Origin: an uncultured Cardiobacterium sp.
GTDB lineage: Bacteria > Pseudomonadota > Gammaproteobacteria > Cardiobacteriales > Cardiobacteriaceae
Length of the DNA stretch: 64,000 bases
Direction: 5' to 3'
Assembly (NCBI RefSeq): GCF_938028825.1
Contig: NZ_CALIZP010000033.1
Span: 37,183 to 101,182 of the forward strand
The notes beneath the pieces are model-generated. The model was given only the letters and a program-made list of their open reading frames with translations. It was not told where the DNA came from and did not search any database. Each line of letters starts with the position of its first letter. Within the stretch, counting starts at the first letter, position 1. Positions 8,354 through 17,207 of the stretch are shown piece after piece. The position numbers and the translations under genes are program-made.

Positions 8354-8599
8354 TCCGCCGGAGCCGCACCGGTTGCGTTCAATCCCGCTGTTTGCCCTGT
8401 GCCGTCGGCATCGGCGGGTTTCGGCAATTCACCACGCGCCATGCCCTGTTAACCGGTTTTCTCTTTTTCATCGGCAAAATTCGCTCAAAATTGCCGCGAA
8501 AACGTAAAAATCCCGCGCCGCCGCGTTTTTTTTAACGCATCTGCCGTTTGCCGCCGTTATTAGGGAATCTCACCCTTAGTTACCGCTTGCCGGGCGGCG

Positions 8600-8626
8600 A
8601 TCACCCGCCTTGCCGGGTGATTTTTA
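8600..8626 (+). promoter_or_regulatory. Candidate attenuator hairpin in the ilvI leader
   Basis: Stem ATCACCCG/CGGGTGAT (8600-8607 with 8614-8621), 6-base loop, then a T-run. No plus-strand gene precedes it, so it lies in the presumed ilvI leader rather than at a gene end. An alternative GGCGG/CCGCC pairing just upstream would disrupt the stem. A leucine-rich leader peptide is not convincing, so the mechanism is an inference. Confidence 0.45.
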
Positions 8627-8748
8627 TCATTATCTCCCCTGCCCACCGCCATCCTGCCGTTTGCCACCCGGGCAGCACGGAGAAATGCCGCTTGACGCCT
8701 CTTGATGCGATGCGTACTGTTACCCGCCCGTAATGAGAAGAAGCAGCT

Positions 8749-10515
8749 ATGGCGAAAAAAAAACATCACATCAGCGGTGCAGACATCATCATCGAGGCAC
8801 TGCGCGAGGAGCAGGTAACGCACGTTTTCGGTTATCCGGGCGGTGCGGTACTGCATATTTATGACGCGATTTACAAGCAGAAGGACATCACCCACATTCT
8901 CGCCCGCCACGAGCAGGGCGCGGTACACGAGGCGGACGGTTACGCGCGCGCCTCCGGCAAGGTCGGCGTGGCGGTGGTTACCTCCGGGCCGGGGCTGACC
9001 AATGCCGTGACCGGGATTGCCACCGCCCATGCCGATTCCATCCCGCTGGTGGTCATTTCCGGCCAAGTGCCGTCGGCGCTGATTGGTAACGACGCCTTCC
9101 AGGAAGTAGATGCGGTCGGCATCACCCGTCCCTGCGTCAAGCACAGCTTTTTGGTGAAGAATGTGGAAGAACTGGCGCTGACCATAAAAAAGGCTTTCCA
9201 TATCGCGCGCAGCGGCAGACCGGGTCCGGTGCTGATTGATGTCGCCAAAGACGTGACCGGTGCTTTCACCGATTTCAACTACCCCGACGAAGTCTCGCTG
9301 CGCTCTTATCAGCCGACGGTGGAAGGCCACGTCGGGCAAATCAAGCGCGCGCTGAAATCGCTGAAAAAAGCAAAGCGACCGGTGCTGTACTTCGGCGGCG
9401 GCGTCATTCTTGATAATGCCCACGCGGAACTGATTGATGTGGCGCGCCGCCTGCACCTGCCCGTGACGGGGACGCTGATGGGGCTTGGCGGTTATCCCGG
9501 CAACGACCCGCAATTCCTGGGGATGTTGGGGATGCACGGCACTTATGAAGCGAACATGGCGATGCACCATGCCGATGTGCTCTTTGCCGTCGGCGCCCGC
9601 TTCGATGACCGAGTCACCGGCGATGTGAACAAATTCTGCCCGCATGCGGAAATCATCCACGTCGATATCGACCCCTCTTCCATCTCGAAAAACGTCACCG
9701 TGCACATCCCCATCGTCGGCTCGGTGCGCGCTGTGCTCGGCGAGATGCTGCACCAGATAGGCGAAGAGACAGCTGATCCCGCGCATACCGCCGACTGGTG
9801 GGCGCAAATTGCCAAATGGCGCGCGGTTGACTCGCTCAAATACGAAACCGACGGCGAGCGCATCAAGCCGCAGCAAGTCATCGAAACCCTCTACAAACTC
9901 ACCGGCGGGCGAGCCATCATCGCGTCTGATGTCGGCCAGCACCAAATGTGGGCAGCGCAATACTTCCCCTTCCACGAACCGCGCCGCTGGATCAATTCCG
10001 GCGGCCTCGGCACGATGGGTTTTGGCTATCCGGCGGCGATTGGCGCGAAAATCGCCCGCCCCGACGAAGACGTGTACTGCATCACCGGCGACGGCTCCAT
10101 CCAGATGATGATTCAGGAAATGACCACCGCCCTGCAATATCAAGTACCGGTGAAAATCCTCTGCCTGAACAACGGCTACCTCGGCATGGTGCGGCAGTGG
10201 CAGGAATTCTTCTACGACCGCCGCTACTCGATGAGCACCATGGATGTGCAACCCGATTTCATCAAACTTGCCGAAGCCTACGGGCACAGCGGCGTGCGCA
10301 TCAGCCGCCCGGACGAACTCGAACCGGCCCTGCGCGACATCATCGCCCAGAAAGATAAAACCGTTTTCGCCGACATCGTCATCGACCCTAGCGAAAACGT
10401 CTATCCGATGATACCGGCGGGCGGCGGTCAGGCGGAAATGCTGCTCGGCAAAAGCTGCCGCCGCAACAAAGACAACGACCAAGACAGCGACAGCCAGGAA
10501 ATGGTACTGATATGA
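8749..10515 (+). CDS. ilvI: Acetolactate synthase, large (catalytic) subunit
   Basis: ThDP/FAD enzyme that condenses pyruvate (or 2-ketobutyrate) to acetolactate, the first common step of valine, leucine and isoleucine synthesis. At 588 residues it has the usual three domains: N-terminal ThDP Pyr domain (HEQGAVHEADGYARASGKVGV with the catalytic Glu), a central FAD domain, and a C-terminal ThDP PP domain with GDGSIQMMIQEM...CLNNGYLGMVRQWQEFFY. The C-terminal tail (about 20 residues, acidic) is a little longer than usual. GAGAAGAAG precedes the ATG. The stop overlaps the ilvH start (ATGA). Confidence 0.95.
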   Translation: MAKKKHHISGADIIIEALREEQVTHVFGYPGGAVLHIYDAIYKQKDITHILARHEQGAVHEADGYARASGKVGVAVVTSGPGLTNAVTGIATAHADSIPLVVISGQVPSALIGNDAFQEVDAVGITRPCVKHSFLVKNVEELALTIKKAFHIARSGRPGPVLIDVAKDVTGAFTDFNYPDEVSLRSYQPTVEGHVGQIKRALKSLKKAKRPVLYFGGGVILDNAHAELIDVARRLHLPVTGTLMGLGGYPGNDPQFLGMLGMHGTYEANMAMHHADVLFAVGARFDDRVTGDVNKFCPHAEIIHVDIDPSSISKNVTVHIPIVGSVRAVLGEMLHQIGEETADPAHTADWWAQIAKWRAVDSLKYETDGERIKPQQVIETLYKLTGGRAIIASDVGQHQMWAAQYFPFHEPRRWINSGGLGTMGFGYPAAIGAKIARPDEDVYCITGDGSIQMMIQEMTTALQYQVPVKILCLNNGYLGMVRQWQEFFYDRRYSMSTMDVQPDFIKLAEAYGHSGVRISRPDELEPALRDIIAQKDKTVFADIVIDPSENVYPMIPAGGGQAEMLLGKSCRRNKDNDQDSDSQEMVLI

Positions 10516-11024
10516 GCACAAAACGACACGTTATCTCCCTTCTCATGGAAAACCGCGCAGGCGCGCTCTCGCGCGTCGTCGGCCTCTTCTCGGCGCGCGG
10601 CTTCAACATCGAAAACCTGAACGTCGCGCCGACGCAGGACGAAACCATCTCGCGCCTGACGCTGGTCACCTACTGCGACGAAAAACTCATCGAACAAATC
10701 AACAAACAGCTCAACAAACTCATCGAGGTCATCAAGCTGGTGAACCTCTCCGACACCGAATTCGTCGACCGCGAAATGCTCTTAATCAAAATCAACGTGG
10801 ACGCGAAAAACCGGGGCCAATATCTGCAACTGGCGGAAGCCTTCCGCGCGCGCATCATCGCCATCACGCCAAGCACCGTCATCTTTGAAGTCACCGGCTC
10901 ACAGCGCAAACTCGACGCCTTCATCGGCGTGCTGGAACCGGAAATCATCGCCGAAATGGCGCGCACCGGCGTTACCGGCCTCGCCGCCACCGGCACGGGC
11001 AAGTGCCTGATTATGAACGACTGA
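10512..11024 (+). CDS. ilvH: Acetolactate synthase, small regulatory subunit
   Basis: Regulatory subunit that binds valine and activates IlvI. 170 residues: an N-terminal ACT domain (KRHVISLLMENRAGALSRVVGLFSARGFNIENL) and a C-terminal ALS_ss domain (VDREMLLIKINVD...ITPSTVIFEVTGSQRKLDAF). Length and order are typical of IlvH/IlvN. The ATG at 10512 overlaps the ilvI stop by four bases, implying translational coupling. Confidence 0.95.
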   Translation: MSTKRHVISLLMENRAGALSRVVGLFSARGFNIENLNVAPTQDETISRLTLVTYCDEKLIEQINKQLNKLIEVIKLVNLSDTEFVDREMLLIKINVDAKNRGQYLQLAEAFRARIIAITPSTVIFEVTGSQRKLDAFIGVLEPEIIAEMARTGVTGLAATGTGKCLIMND

Positions 11025-11040
11025 CCCACGGAGAACCGCC

Positions 11041-11460
11041 ATGAAAAAAACCGCCCTCCTCATCCTCGGCGTCCTGCTGGCAGGCCATGCCCTCGCGCAG
11101 TTCGACTACCCCGGGCGCAAACTCAACAAACTGACCCTTGAAATCATCGAAAACGCCAAACAGGCGGCAAAAAAAGCGCCGGACGAAGCGGCAAAAATAG
11201 CAGCCTTCACCGCCTACCTCGAAACCCGGAAAGAAGAATACAAAGAAGCCTCCATAGAAGCCTGCATCGCCGAGCGGGGCGTGGAAAAAGCCGGGGCGTG
11301 CAGCTGCGCTGCGGAAAAATCCGACTACCCGCGCCTCTTCCGTTTCTGGGCGCTGCACAACCTCACCGAGCAGGACACCAGCGCCGAACTCGACGCACTG
11401 ACGGTGGCCAACGACGCTGTCGCGCAAGGATGCGGCCTGACGGGCGAACAGGCGCAATGA
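11041..11460 (+). CDS. Secreted protein of unknown function in the ilv operon
   Basis: 139 residues with a clear Sec signal peptide (MKKTALLILGVLLAGHALA, cleavage after AxA). The mature part is helical and charged, with a cluster of cysteines (EACIAERGVEKAGACSCAAEKSD) and one more near the C-terminus, suggesting disulfides in the periplasm. I do not recognise a family. It lies 16 bases after ilvH and 61 before ilvC, with GGAG upstream, so it is probably co-transcribed with branched-chain synthesis genes although nothing links it to that pathway. Confidence 0.75.
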   Translation: MKKTALLILGVLLAGHALAQFDYPGRKLNKLTLEIIENAKQAAKKAPDEAAKIAAFTAYLETRKEEYKEASIEACIAERGVEKAGACSCAAEKSDYPRLFRFWALHNLTEQDTSAELDALTVANDAVAQGCGLTGEQAQ

Positions 11461-11521
11461 CACCGTTGCGGGCTTCGATCCGCCATTTAATCATTTCAAC
11501 AAACCCACAACCGGAGAACCC

Positions 11522-12535
11522 ATGAAAGTCTATTACGACAAAGATGCGGACATGAGCGTCCTGCAAGGCAAAACCGTCGCCATCCTCGGCTACGGCTCAC
11601 AGGGTCACGCCCATGCCAACAACCTCAAAGAAAGCGGCGTGAACGTCGTCGTCGGCCTGCGCGAAGGCGGCGCAAGCTGGAAAAAAGCCGTGAACGCAGG
11701 CCTCACCGTCAAACCCGTCAAAGACGCCGTTAAAGGTGCGGACATCGTCATGATCCTGCTGCCGGATGAAAACATCGCCGAGGTCTATCGCAACGTCGAA
11801 GCCGACATCAAAAACGGCGCGGCGCTCGCCTTTGCCCACGGCTTCAATATCCACTATGGACAAGTCAGCCCCAGAGCCGATCTGGACGTCATCATGATTG
11901 CGCCGAAAGCGCCTGGTCACACCGTGCGCAGCACCTACCAGCAGGGCGGCGGCGTACCGCACCTCATCGCGGTTGAGCAGGACAAAAGCGGCAAAGCGCG
12001 CGACCTCGCCCTCGCTTACGCCGTGGCGAACGGCGGCGGCAAAGCGGGCATCATCGAAACCAGCTTCAAAGAAGAAACCGAAACCGACCTTTTCGGCGAA
12101 CAGGCCGTACTCTGCGGCGGCGTGGTCGAACTCATCAAAGCGGGCTTCGAGACGCTCGTTAATGCGGGCTATGCGCCGGAAATGGCCTACTTCGAATGCC
12201 TGCACGAAATGAAGCTCATCGTGGACCTCATCTACGAAGGCGGCATTGCCAACATGAACTACTCCATCTCGAATAACGCCGAATTTGGTGAATATGTCAC
12301 CGGCCCGGCGGTTATCAACGAGGAAAGCCGTTACGCGATGCAAGAATGTCTCGCCAACATCCAGAACGGCGAATACGCCAAGCGCTTCATCACCGAATAC
12401 AAAGTGGGGGCGCCGTCCATGACCGCCCGCCGTCGCCAGAACGCCGAACACCCCATCGAAATCGTCGGCGCCAAACTGCGCGACATGATGCCGTGGATAA
12501 AAGCGAACCGCCTGGTGGATCAGGAAAAGAACTGA
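11522..12535 (+). CDS. ilvC: Ketol-acid reductoisomerase (NADP+)
   Basis: Second common step of branched-chain synthesis: isomerises and reduces acetolactate with NADPH and Mg2+. 337 residues, the class I (short) type with one knotted C-terminal domain. Visible are the Rossmann motif GYGSQGHAHANNL, the catalytic region IAPKAPGHTVRSTYQQGGGVPHLIAV, and the Mg2+-binding EETETDLFGEQAVLCGG and MYSI-like INMNYSISNNAE segments. CGGAGAACCC precedes the ATG. A strong terminator follows the stop. Confidence 0.97.
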   Translation: MKVYYDKDADMSVLQGKTVAILGYGSQGHAHANNLKESGVNVVVGLREGGASWKKAVNAGLTVKPVKDAVKGADIVMILLPDENIAEVYRNVEADIKNGAALAFAHGFNIHYGQVSPRADLDVIMIAPKAPGHTVRSTYQQGGGVPHLIAVEQDKSGKARDLALAYAVANGGGKAGIIETSFKEETETDLFGEQAVLCGGVVELIKAGFETLVNAGYAPEMAYFECLHEMKLIVDLIYEGGIANMNYSISNNAEFGEYVTGPAVINEESRYAMQECLANIQNGEYAKRFITEYKVGAPSMTARRRQNAEHPIEIVGAKLRDMMPWIKANRLVDQEKN

Positions 12536-12545
12536 GCGACACCGC

Positions 12546-12573
12546 AAAAGCCCCTTCGCCAAAGGGGCTTTTT
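12546..12573 (+). terminator. Terminator of the ilv operon
   Basis: Stem AAAGCCCCTT/AAGGGGCTTT (12547-12556 with 12562-12571) and T-run, ten bases after ilvC. Confidence 0.9.
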
Positions 12574-12692
12574 CTTGCGGAAAACCGCCCCTGCCGTGCA
12601 GCGGCGGGGAAAATGCCGTCTTGCCGCCGGAACGGTACGGTTCTTGCATATAATTTTTGTCAATCCGACGCCTTATCCGTCAAGAATCACCG

Positions 12693-13370
12693 ATGAACCC
12701 CGCAACCGACCCCGCCACACCGCCGCCCGGTAAAACCACGCCGTACATCGCCGCCAAGATCGCCGCCGTCGAAATCTATGAAAACATCACGGCCATCCTG
12801 CATGAAGACAGGCGCACGCATGCCGAGAGCGCCTTCGCCACCCTCGGCAGTCTCGCCGGACAGGCCTGCCTGCGCGCCGCATTGCTCGGAAACGATACCC
12901 TCATCACGGTCAGCGATGTTGCCGGACATCACTATTACTATGGCGAGGCAATCGACCGCCTGCTGCTGTCAGACCGCCTCTCCGTCTGGTCGCTGCTCGG
13001 CACCGCCATGCAGAAATACCGCGATGCCGCACTGCCGGACATCGAGGCCATCCGCCATCATGTAACGCAAACCGTCGGCGCCCCGCAATTCGGCATTCCC
13101 CGCCTGCCGCGCGGCCGGGAAATCCGCATGACGCCGCTGGAAAGCCTGCAACTCTGGCAGCCGCTGCAAGCGGGCATCCTCGACCGCCTGCGCGTCCCGC
13201 CGCCGGAATGGCACCTCGCTTACGGCCTTGCCGTGCAGAAAATGCTGGCGCAGGACGCCCTGCCGCCGACGCAGGCGGCGCTGATCGTCATGGAATGTGC
13301 CGTGCCGATGAGCAAAGTGCTTGACGATACAGCCGGCGCAGCCCTCGAAAGCGGCCATACCGCGCAGTAG
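12693..13370 (+). CDS. Hypothetical protein, 225 residues
   Basis: No family recognised. The sequence is soluble-looking and mixed alpha/beta, with no signal peptide and no membrane helix. It contains LGSLAGQACLRAALLGND and GHHYYYGEAIDRLLLSDRLSVWSLL, followed by a Pro-rich middle (GAPQFGIPRLPRG). ATG 12693 is chosen rather than an upstream frame start at 12657 because the latter overlaps the presumed promoter region (a TATAATT-like sequence at 12649-12655). Ends 33 bases before the rhomboid gene. Confidence 0.65.
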   Translation: MNPATDPATPPPGKTTPYIAAKIAAVEIYENITAILHEDRRTHAESAFATLGSLAGQACLRAALLGNDTLITVSDVAGHHYYYGEAIDRLLLSDRLSVWSLLGTAMQKYRDAALPDIEAIRHHVTQTVGAPQFGIPRLPRGREIRMTPLESLQLWQPLQAGILDRLRVPPPEWHLAYGLAVQKMLAQDALPPTQAALIVMECAVPMSKVLDDTAGAALESGHTAQ

Positions 13371-13402
13371 AATGCCGCCGAAACCGCCACCCGCCACGGA
13401 AG

Positions 13403-13966
13403 ATGCTCCCTGACCCCGCCACCCTCTGGCATTACGCCGCCCGCAATCCGCTGCTGGCCCTGCTCGCCCTGATGTGGGCGGGCTTTATCCTTGACCTGCT
13501 GACCTGCAAGATGCTGCGCCCCGTTTTCGGCATTCATCCGCGCCGCTTCCTCAGCCTGCCCGCCATCTTTACTGCGCCGCTTTTGCACGTCGATCTCACC
13601 CATCTGCTCTCCAATTCCATCCCGCTCGCCATTCTCGGTTTTCTCAGTGGCGATTTGCTGCCGCTGCACCAGTTCCTGCTGCTGCTCTTCATCGCCACCG
13701 GCGGCAGCGGGCTGGGCGTGTGGCTGTTCGGGCGGCGGGCGGTGATGCTCGGCGCTTCGGGACTGGTCTTCGCCCTGTTCGGCTTCCTCCTCGCCTACGC
13801 CTGGTTCAGCCGCGACAAACACGCCCTCTATTACGCCGCCGCCGCCTTCCTCCTCTATGGCGGCCTGCTGCTGTCGCTGTTCAAATACCGGCCGGAGATT
13901 TCCTGGGCGGCGCATATCTGGGGCTTCGCCGCCGGTATCGCGGCGGCACGGTGGCTGAGCGCATGA
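13403..13966 (+). CDS. Rhomboid-family intramembrane serine protease
   Basis: 187-residue polytopic membrane protein with about six hydrophobic helices. Rhomboid marks are present: LLHVDLTHLLSNSIPLAILG (conserved His and Asn in helix 2), GASGLVFALFGF (the catalytic Ser of the GxSG motif in helix 4) and AAHIWGFAAGIAA (the catalytic His in helix 6). It would cleave substrates within the membrane; its substrate is not predictable. The stop overlaps the next gene's ATG (ATGA), so the two are coupled. Confidence 0.85.
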   Translation: MLPDPATLWHYAARNPLLALLALMWAGFILDLLTCKMLRPVFGIHPRRFLSLPAIFTAPLLHVDLTHLLSNSIPLAILGFLSGDLLPLHQFLLLLFIATGGSGLGVWLFGRRAVMLGASGLVFALFGFLLAYAWFSRDKHALYYAAAAFLLYGGLLLSLFKYRPEISWAAHIWGFAAGIAAARWLSA

Positions 13967-14601
13967 AGCGCGCCCGCATCTTCGCCACCCTGGAACGCCT
14001 ACGCGAACATTACGGCGACCAGCGCTGGTGGTGTCAGGAAAACCGCCTTGCCGACTGGGTATCGATGATCCTGATCCAGCAGACGACCCAGCAGAATGCG
14101 GAAAAAGCGCTGGCGGGACTGGCAGACATGCTGACTCCCGCTGCCCTAGCAGCGTTACCTTTGGAGGCCTTGCAGGCGCGCATCCGCCCCGCCGGGTTCT
14201 ACAAACAGAAAAGCGTGTATATCAAGGAACTGGTGCAATGGTTTATCGAAAAGGGCGGGGATCTCGCCGCCTTTGCCGACGTGCCGACCGCCGCGCTGCG
14301 CACGGAATTGCTGACCCTGAAAGGCGTGGGGCAGGAAACAGCGGACGCCATGCTGCTTTACATTTTCGGACGCAAAGTCTTCATTGCCGACCGCTACGCC
14401 CTGCGCTTCTTTCAGCGCCTCGGGCTGAGTGAAGCCCGCGATTACACCGCCCTGCGCGCCGAGTGCATGCCGCTGCCGGCAGACATCAGCCTGCACACCG
14501 CGCAGGAATGGCATGCGGTGATTGATGAACACGGCAAAGCCTTCCGCAAGAACCCGCAGCTGGATGAAAGCTGGCTGTGCCCGCCTGCCAGTCCTGCCTG
14601 A
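13963..14601 (+). CDS. Endonuclease III-like DNA glycosylase, MagIII-like
   Basis: 212-residue HhH-GPD protein for base excision repair. The helix-hairpin-helix LKGVGQETADAMLLYIFGRKVFIADRYALRFFQRLG retains the catalytic Asp (IAD) but has Glu in the place of the lysine that gives EndoIII its lyase activity. No C-x6-C-x2-C-x5-C iron-sulphur cluster is present. The IQQTTQQNAEKAL segment matches the 'TQNTTWxNVEKAL' motif of the MagIII branch, which removes 3-methyladenine. So it is likely a monofunctional glycosylase, by inference from these residues. Starts inside the end of the rhomboid gene. Confidence 0.8.
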   Translation: MKRARIFATLERLREHYGDQRWWCQENRLADWVSMILIQQTTQQNAEKALAGLADMLTPAALAALPLEALQARIRPAGFYKQKSVYIKELVQWFIEKGGDLAAFADVPTAALRTELLTLKGVGQETADAMLLYIFGRKVFIADRYALRFFQRLGLSEARDYTALRAECMPLPADISLHTAQEWHAVIDEHGKAFRKNPQLDESWLCPPASPA

Positions 14602-14632
14602 GCGCCCTGCCCTTCACCATACAGCCACCGCG

Positions 14633-15538
14633 ATGACCACCCCCGATCACGACCCTTTCCCTGAACTGCTGCTGGCGCGGCAGGATGATGATGCCATCGG
14701 CATGTCCATGCTGATTTATCCTGACCGCACGCCGGCCAGGAACCTGTTCTGGCTGACGCTGGCGGTATTTGTGCTGCTGTATTTGTTGCCGTGGCGCGAG
14801 AGATATTTTCAGGCTTGGGTGCTGGCTACTGCCATTTATACATTGCCGATGGTATGGAGTTGGGGCTGGCAGAATTATGCACATCTCGATATTCAGACCA
14901 TTTATCTTTCTGCGGATGATGGTGTACCCAGTCACCGTATTGCGCCTGTTGCAGATAATGGGGCAAATCATCTGCGCATTTTGCCGCGTCAGACGGAAAC
15001 GCGATATGTGCGTTCCGGTCTGGATTCGGGCATGTTTTCCATAAATATCATATTGCTGCTTGTGGTTTTTGCCGCAGGCTATAACGAGAATTCCAATATT
15101 TTGCGGGACAAGACGCCGGAAATCCCGCTGGCGCAGATGCGGGTCGTGGAGGGCAAAACGCCGGCGGCGCCCTGGGTTATTGAAACGAGACATTCAATCA
15201 GGTCTTATCTGCTGATTGATGGTGTCTATCTGAATTGCGATTTTCATTTTGAGCAAGATGCCTGCGATGAGGTCTATCGCTTTGCCGGAAAGCCGATAAA
15301 GGTGTGGTATTACCGGAATAATTGGCGGGTCGATGCGGTCTATGCGATAGAGATTGATGGCCAGTCATTGCATGGCGACAATTATTTCCGCGCACGCTAC
15401 CGGCAATTCCAGCGCACGGTGTGGTTGAGTCGTTTTGTGGCCGTGCCGCTCAGCATTCTGCTGTTTTTATGGTTAGGGCGGCGGGCGCAGCGGGTGTGCG
15501 AAGGGCTGTTTGCCTCGCGCCGCATCCGTATCCGCTAA
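14633..15538 (+). CDS. Membrane protein of unknown function
   Basis: 301 residues with about four hydrophobic helices: two near residues 32-75, one at about 137-155, and one near the C-terminus (LSRFVAVPLSILLFLWLG). Between the last two is a soluble stretch with two Cys (LNCDFHFEQDACDEVYRF). No family recognised. The start at 14633 (MTTPDHD) is preferred to an upstream ATG at 14522 that lies within the glycosylase gene. The coding DNA is clearly less GC-rich than its neighbours, which may point to later acquisition. Confidence 0.65.
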   Translation: MTTPDHDPFPELLLARQDDDAIGMSMLIYPDRTPARNLFWLTLAVFVLLYLLPWRERYFQAWVLATAIYTLPMVWSWGWQNYAHLDIQTIYLSADDGVPSHRIAPVADNGANHLRILPRQTETRYVRSGLDSGMFSINIILLLVVFAAGYNENSNILRDKTPEIPLAQMRVVEGKTPAAPWVIETRHSIRSYLLIDGVYLNCDFHFEQDACDEVYRFAGKPIKVWYYRNNWRVDAVYAIEIDGQSLHGDNYFRARYRQFQRTVWLSRFVAVPLSILLFLWLGRRAQRVCEGLFASRRIRIR

Positions 15539-15643
15539 TGCCCGCGCCCCGCCGTGCACAGGCTTTATGCTATTATCGCGCGCGTTTTTTATGTCTTGAT
15601 GCGACTGTAATGCGCTGTTTTTTCAGTAGAAGGTTTTAGGTTC

Positions 15644-16429
15644 ATGCTGCAATTCCCCAATTTCAACCCCTATATTTTCAAGCTCGGCCCGATTCACCCG
15701 ACCTGGTACGGCCTGATGTATGTCATCGGCTTCGGCTGCGCTTATCTGCTCGGCGTGCGCCGCACCAAGTCAAATCCCGCCTGGAACAAGGAAGATGTCA
15801 GCGATTTGATGACCTATTTGATGCTCGGCGTGGTGCTGGGCGGGCGGATTGGCTATGTGCTGTTTTACGGCATGGGGTACTGGGCGCGCGACTGGCTCTA
15901 TCCGCTGAAAATCTGGGAAGGCGGAATGTCTTTCCACGGCGGCCTGCTGGGGGTGATGTTCCTGCTCTGGCTGTTCGCGCGCAAGAAGGGCAAGGGTTTT
16001 TGGGACGTAACGGATTATGTCGCGCCGATGATTCCGCCGGGGCTGTTCTTCGGCCGCATCGGCAATTTCATTAACGGCGAACTGTGGGGCCGCCCGACCG
16101 ACCTGCCCTGGGGCATGGTCTTCCCCGGCACCGGCGACGGCATCCCGCGCCACCCCTCGCAGCTCTATGAAGCGGGGCTGGAAGGCATCGTCCTCTTCAT
16201 CGCCGTGTGGCTCTATTCCGCCAAACCGCGCCGCAGCGGGCAGGTATCGGGGCTGTTCCTCATCCTCTACGCGCTGTTCCGCTCGCTGGTCGAACTGGTG
16301 CGCCAGCCGGACGGGCAGGTCAATTTCCTCATCGGCGAGCTGACGATGGGGCAGGCGCTCAGCCTGCCGATGCTGATTCTCGGCCTGTGGCTGATGTTGC
16401 GGCGGGGGGCGCGTGCAAGCGTATCTTGA
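15644..16429 (+). CDS. lgt: Prolipoprotein diacylglyceryl transferase
   Basis: Inner-membrane enzyme that transfers diacylglyceryl from phosphatidylglycerol to the lipobox cysteine of prolipoproteins. 261 residues with seven hydrophobic helices. Family motifs: HPTWYGLMYVIGF, GGRIGYVLFY, MSFHGGLLG (catalytic His-containing) and FFGRIGNFINGELWGRPT (Lgt signature). The 3' end overlaps thyA by 17 bases, the usual lgt-thyA pairing of gammaproteobacteria. Confidence 0.96.
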   Translation: MLQFPNFNPYIFKLGPIHPTWYGLMYVIGFGCAYLLGVRRTKSNPAWNKEDVSDLMTYLMLGVVLGGRIGYVLFYGMGYWARDWLYPLKIWEGGMSFHGGLLGVMFLLWLFARKKGKGFWDVTDYVAPMIPPGLFFGRIGNFINGELWGRPTDLPWGMVFPGTGDGIPRHPSQLYEAGLEGIVLFIAVWLYSAKPRRSGQVSGLFLILYALFRSLVELVRQPDGQVNFLIGELTMGQALSLPMLILGLWLMLRRGARASVS

Positions 16430-17189
16430 CCTCCTGCGCCACGTGCTCGAACACGGCAGCGCCAAAGCGGACCGCACCGGCACCGGCACCCGCTCGGTGT
16501 TCGGCTACCAGATGCGCCTGAACTTGCAGGACGGTTTCCCGCTGCTCACCACCAAGCGGGTGCATTTCAAATCCATCGTGCATGAACTGCTGTGGTTCCT
16601 GCGCGGCGAGACCAACATCGGCTACCTGCGCGATAACGGCGTGACCATCTGGGACGAATGGGCGGACGAAAACGGCGACCTCGGCCCGGTGTACGGCAAG
16701 CAGTGGCGCGACTGGGCAGGACACGACCAGATTGCCCACGTCCTGCATCTCCTGAAAACTGACCCTGATTCGCGCCGCATGCTCGTCTCGGCCTGGAACG
16801 TCGGCGAACTGGCGGAGATGGCGCTGATGCCCTGCCACACCCTGTTCCAGTTTTACGTCGCGGGCGGCCGCCTCTCCTGCCAGCTCTACCAGCGCTCGGC
16901 GGACGTTTTCCTCGGTGTGCCGTTCAACATCGCAAGCTACGCTCTCCTGACGCACATGATGGCGCAGCAGGCGGATTTGCAGGCCGGCGACTTCATCTGG
17001 ACGGGCGGCGACGTACACCTCTACAACAACCACCTCGACCAGGCGCGCGAACAACTCGCCCGCGCGCCCTACCCGCTGCCGACCCTTGCCTTGCGCCACG
17101 CGCCCACCATCGACAGCTACCACTACGACGACATCCAGTTACAGCATTACCACAGCCATCCGCCCATCAAGGCACCCGTGGCCGTCTAA
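16413..17189 (+). CDS. thyA: Thymidylate synthase
   Basis: Makes dTMP from dUMP using methylene-tetrahydrofolate. 258 residues, close to E. coli ThyA: DRTGTGTRSVFGYQMR, TTKRVHFKSIVHELLWFLRGETN, VTIWDEWADENGDLGPVYGKQWR, ALMPCHTLFQFYV with the catalytic Cys (about 146), QRSADVFLGVPFNIASYALL, and C-terminal KAPVAV. It starts with GTG at 16413, inside the end of lgt, giving MQAYLDLL in place of the E. coli MKQYLELM. The overlap suggests coupled translation. Confidence 0.97.
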   Translation: MQAYLDLLRHVLEHGSAKADRTGTGTRSVFGYQMRLNLQDGFPLLTTKRVHFKSIVHELLWFLRGETNIGYLRDNGVTIWDEWADENGDLGPVYGKQWRDWAGHDQIAHVLHLLKTDPDSRRMLVSAWNVGELAEMALMPCHTLFQFYVAGGRLSCQLYQRSADVFLGVPFNIASYALLTHMMAQQADLQAGDFIWTGGDVHLYNNHLDQAREQLARAPYPLPTLALRHAPTIDSYHYDDIQLQHYHSHPPIKAPVAV

Positions 17190-17207
17190 CCCAACCGGAG
17201 AACACCC

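Larger units (their letters stand above)
8206..8748. other. 543-base region upstream of ilvI
   Basis: No gene. Holds a complete short Correia-like element (8248-8353) and, closer to ilvI, a terminator-like hairpin (8600-8626). The reading frame from TTG 8548 crosses that hairpin and does not look like a real gene. Confidence 0.6.

Noticed and set aside
8548..8733. 61-codon frame from TTG before ilvI as an ilv leader peptide
   Set aside because: It is much longer than leader peptides, runs through the hairpin, and does not contain a run of Ile/Val/Leu codons before it.
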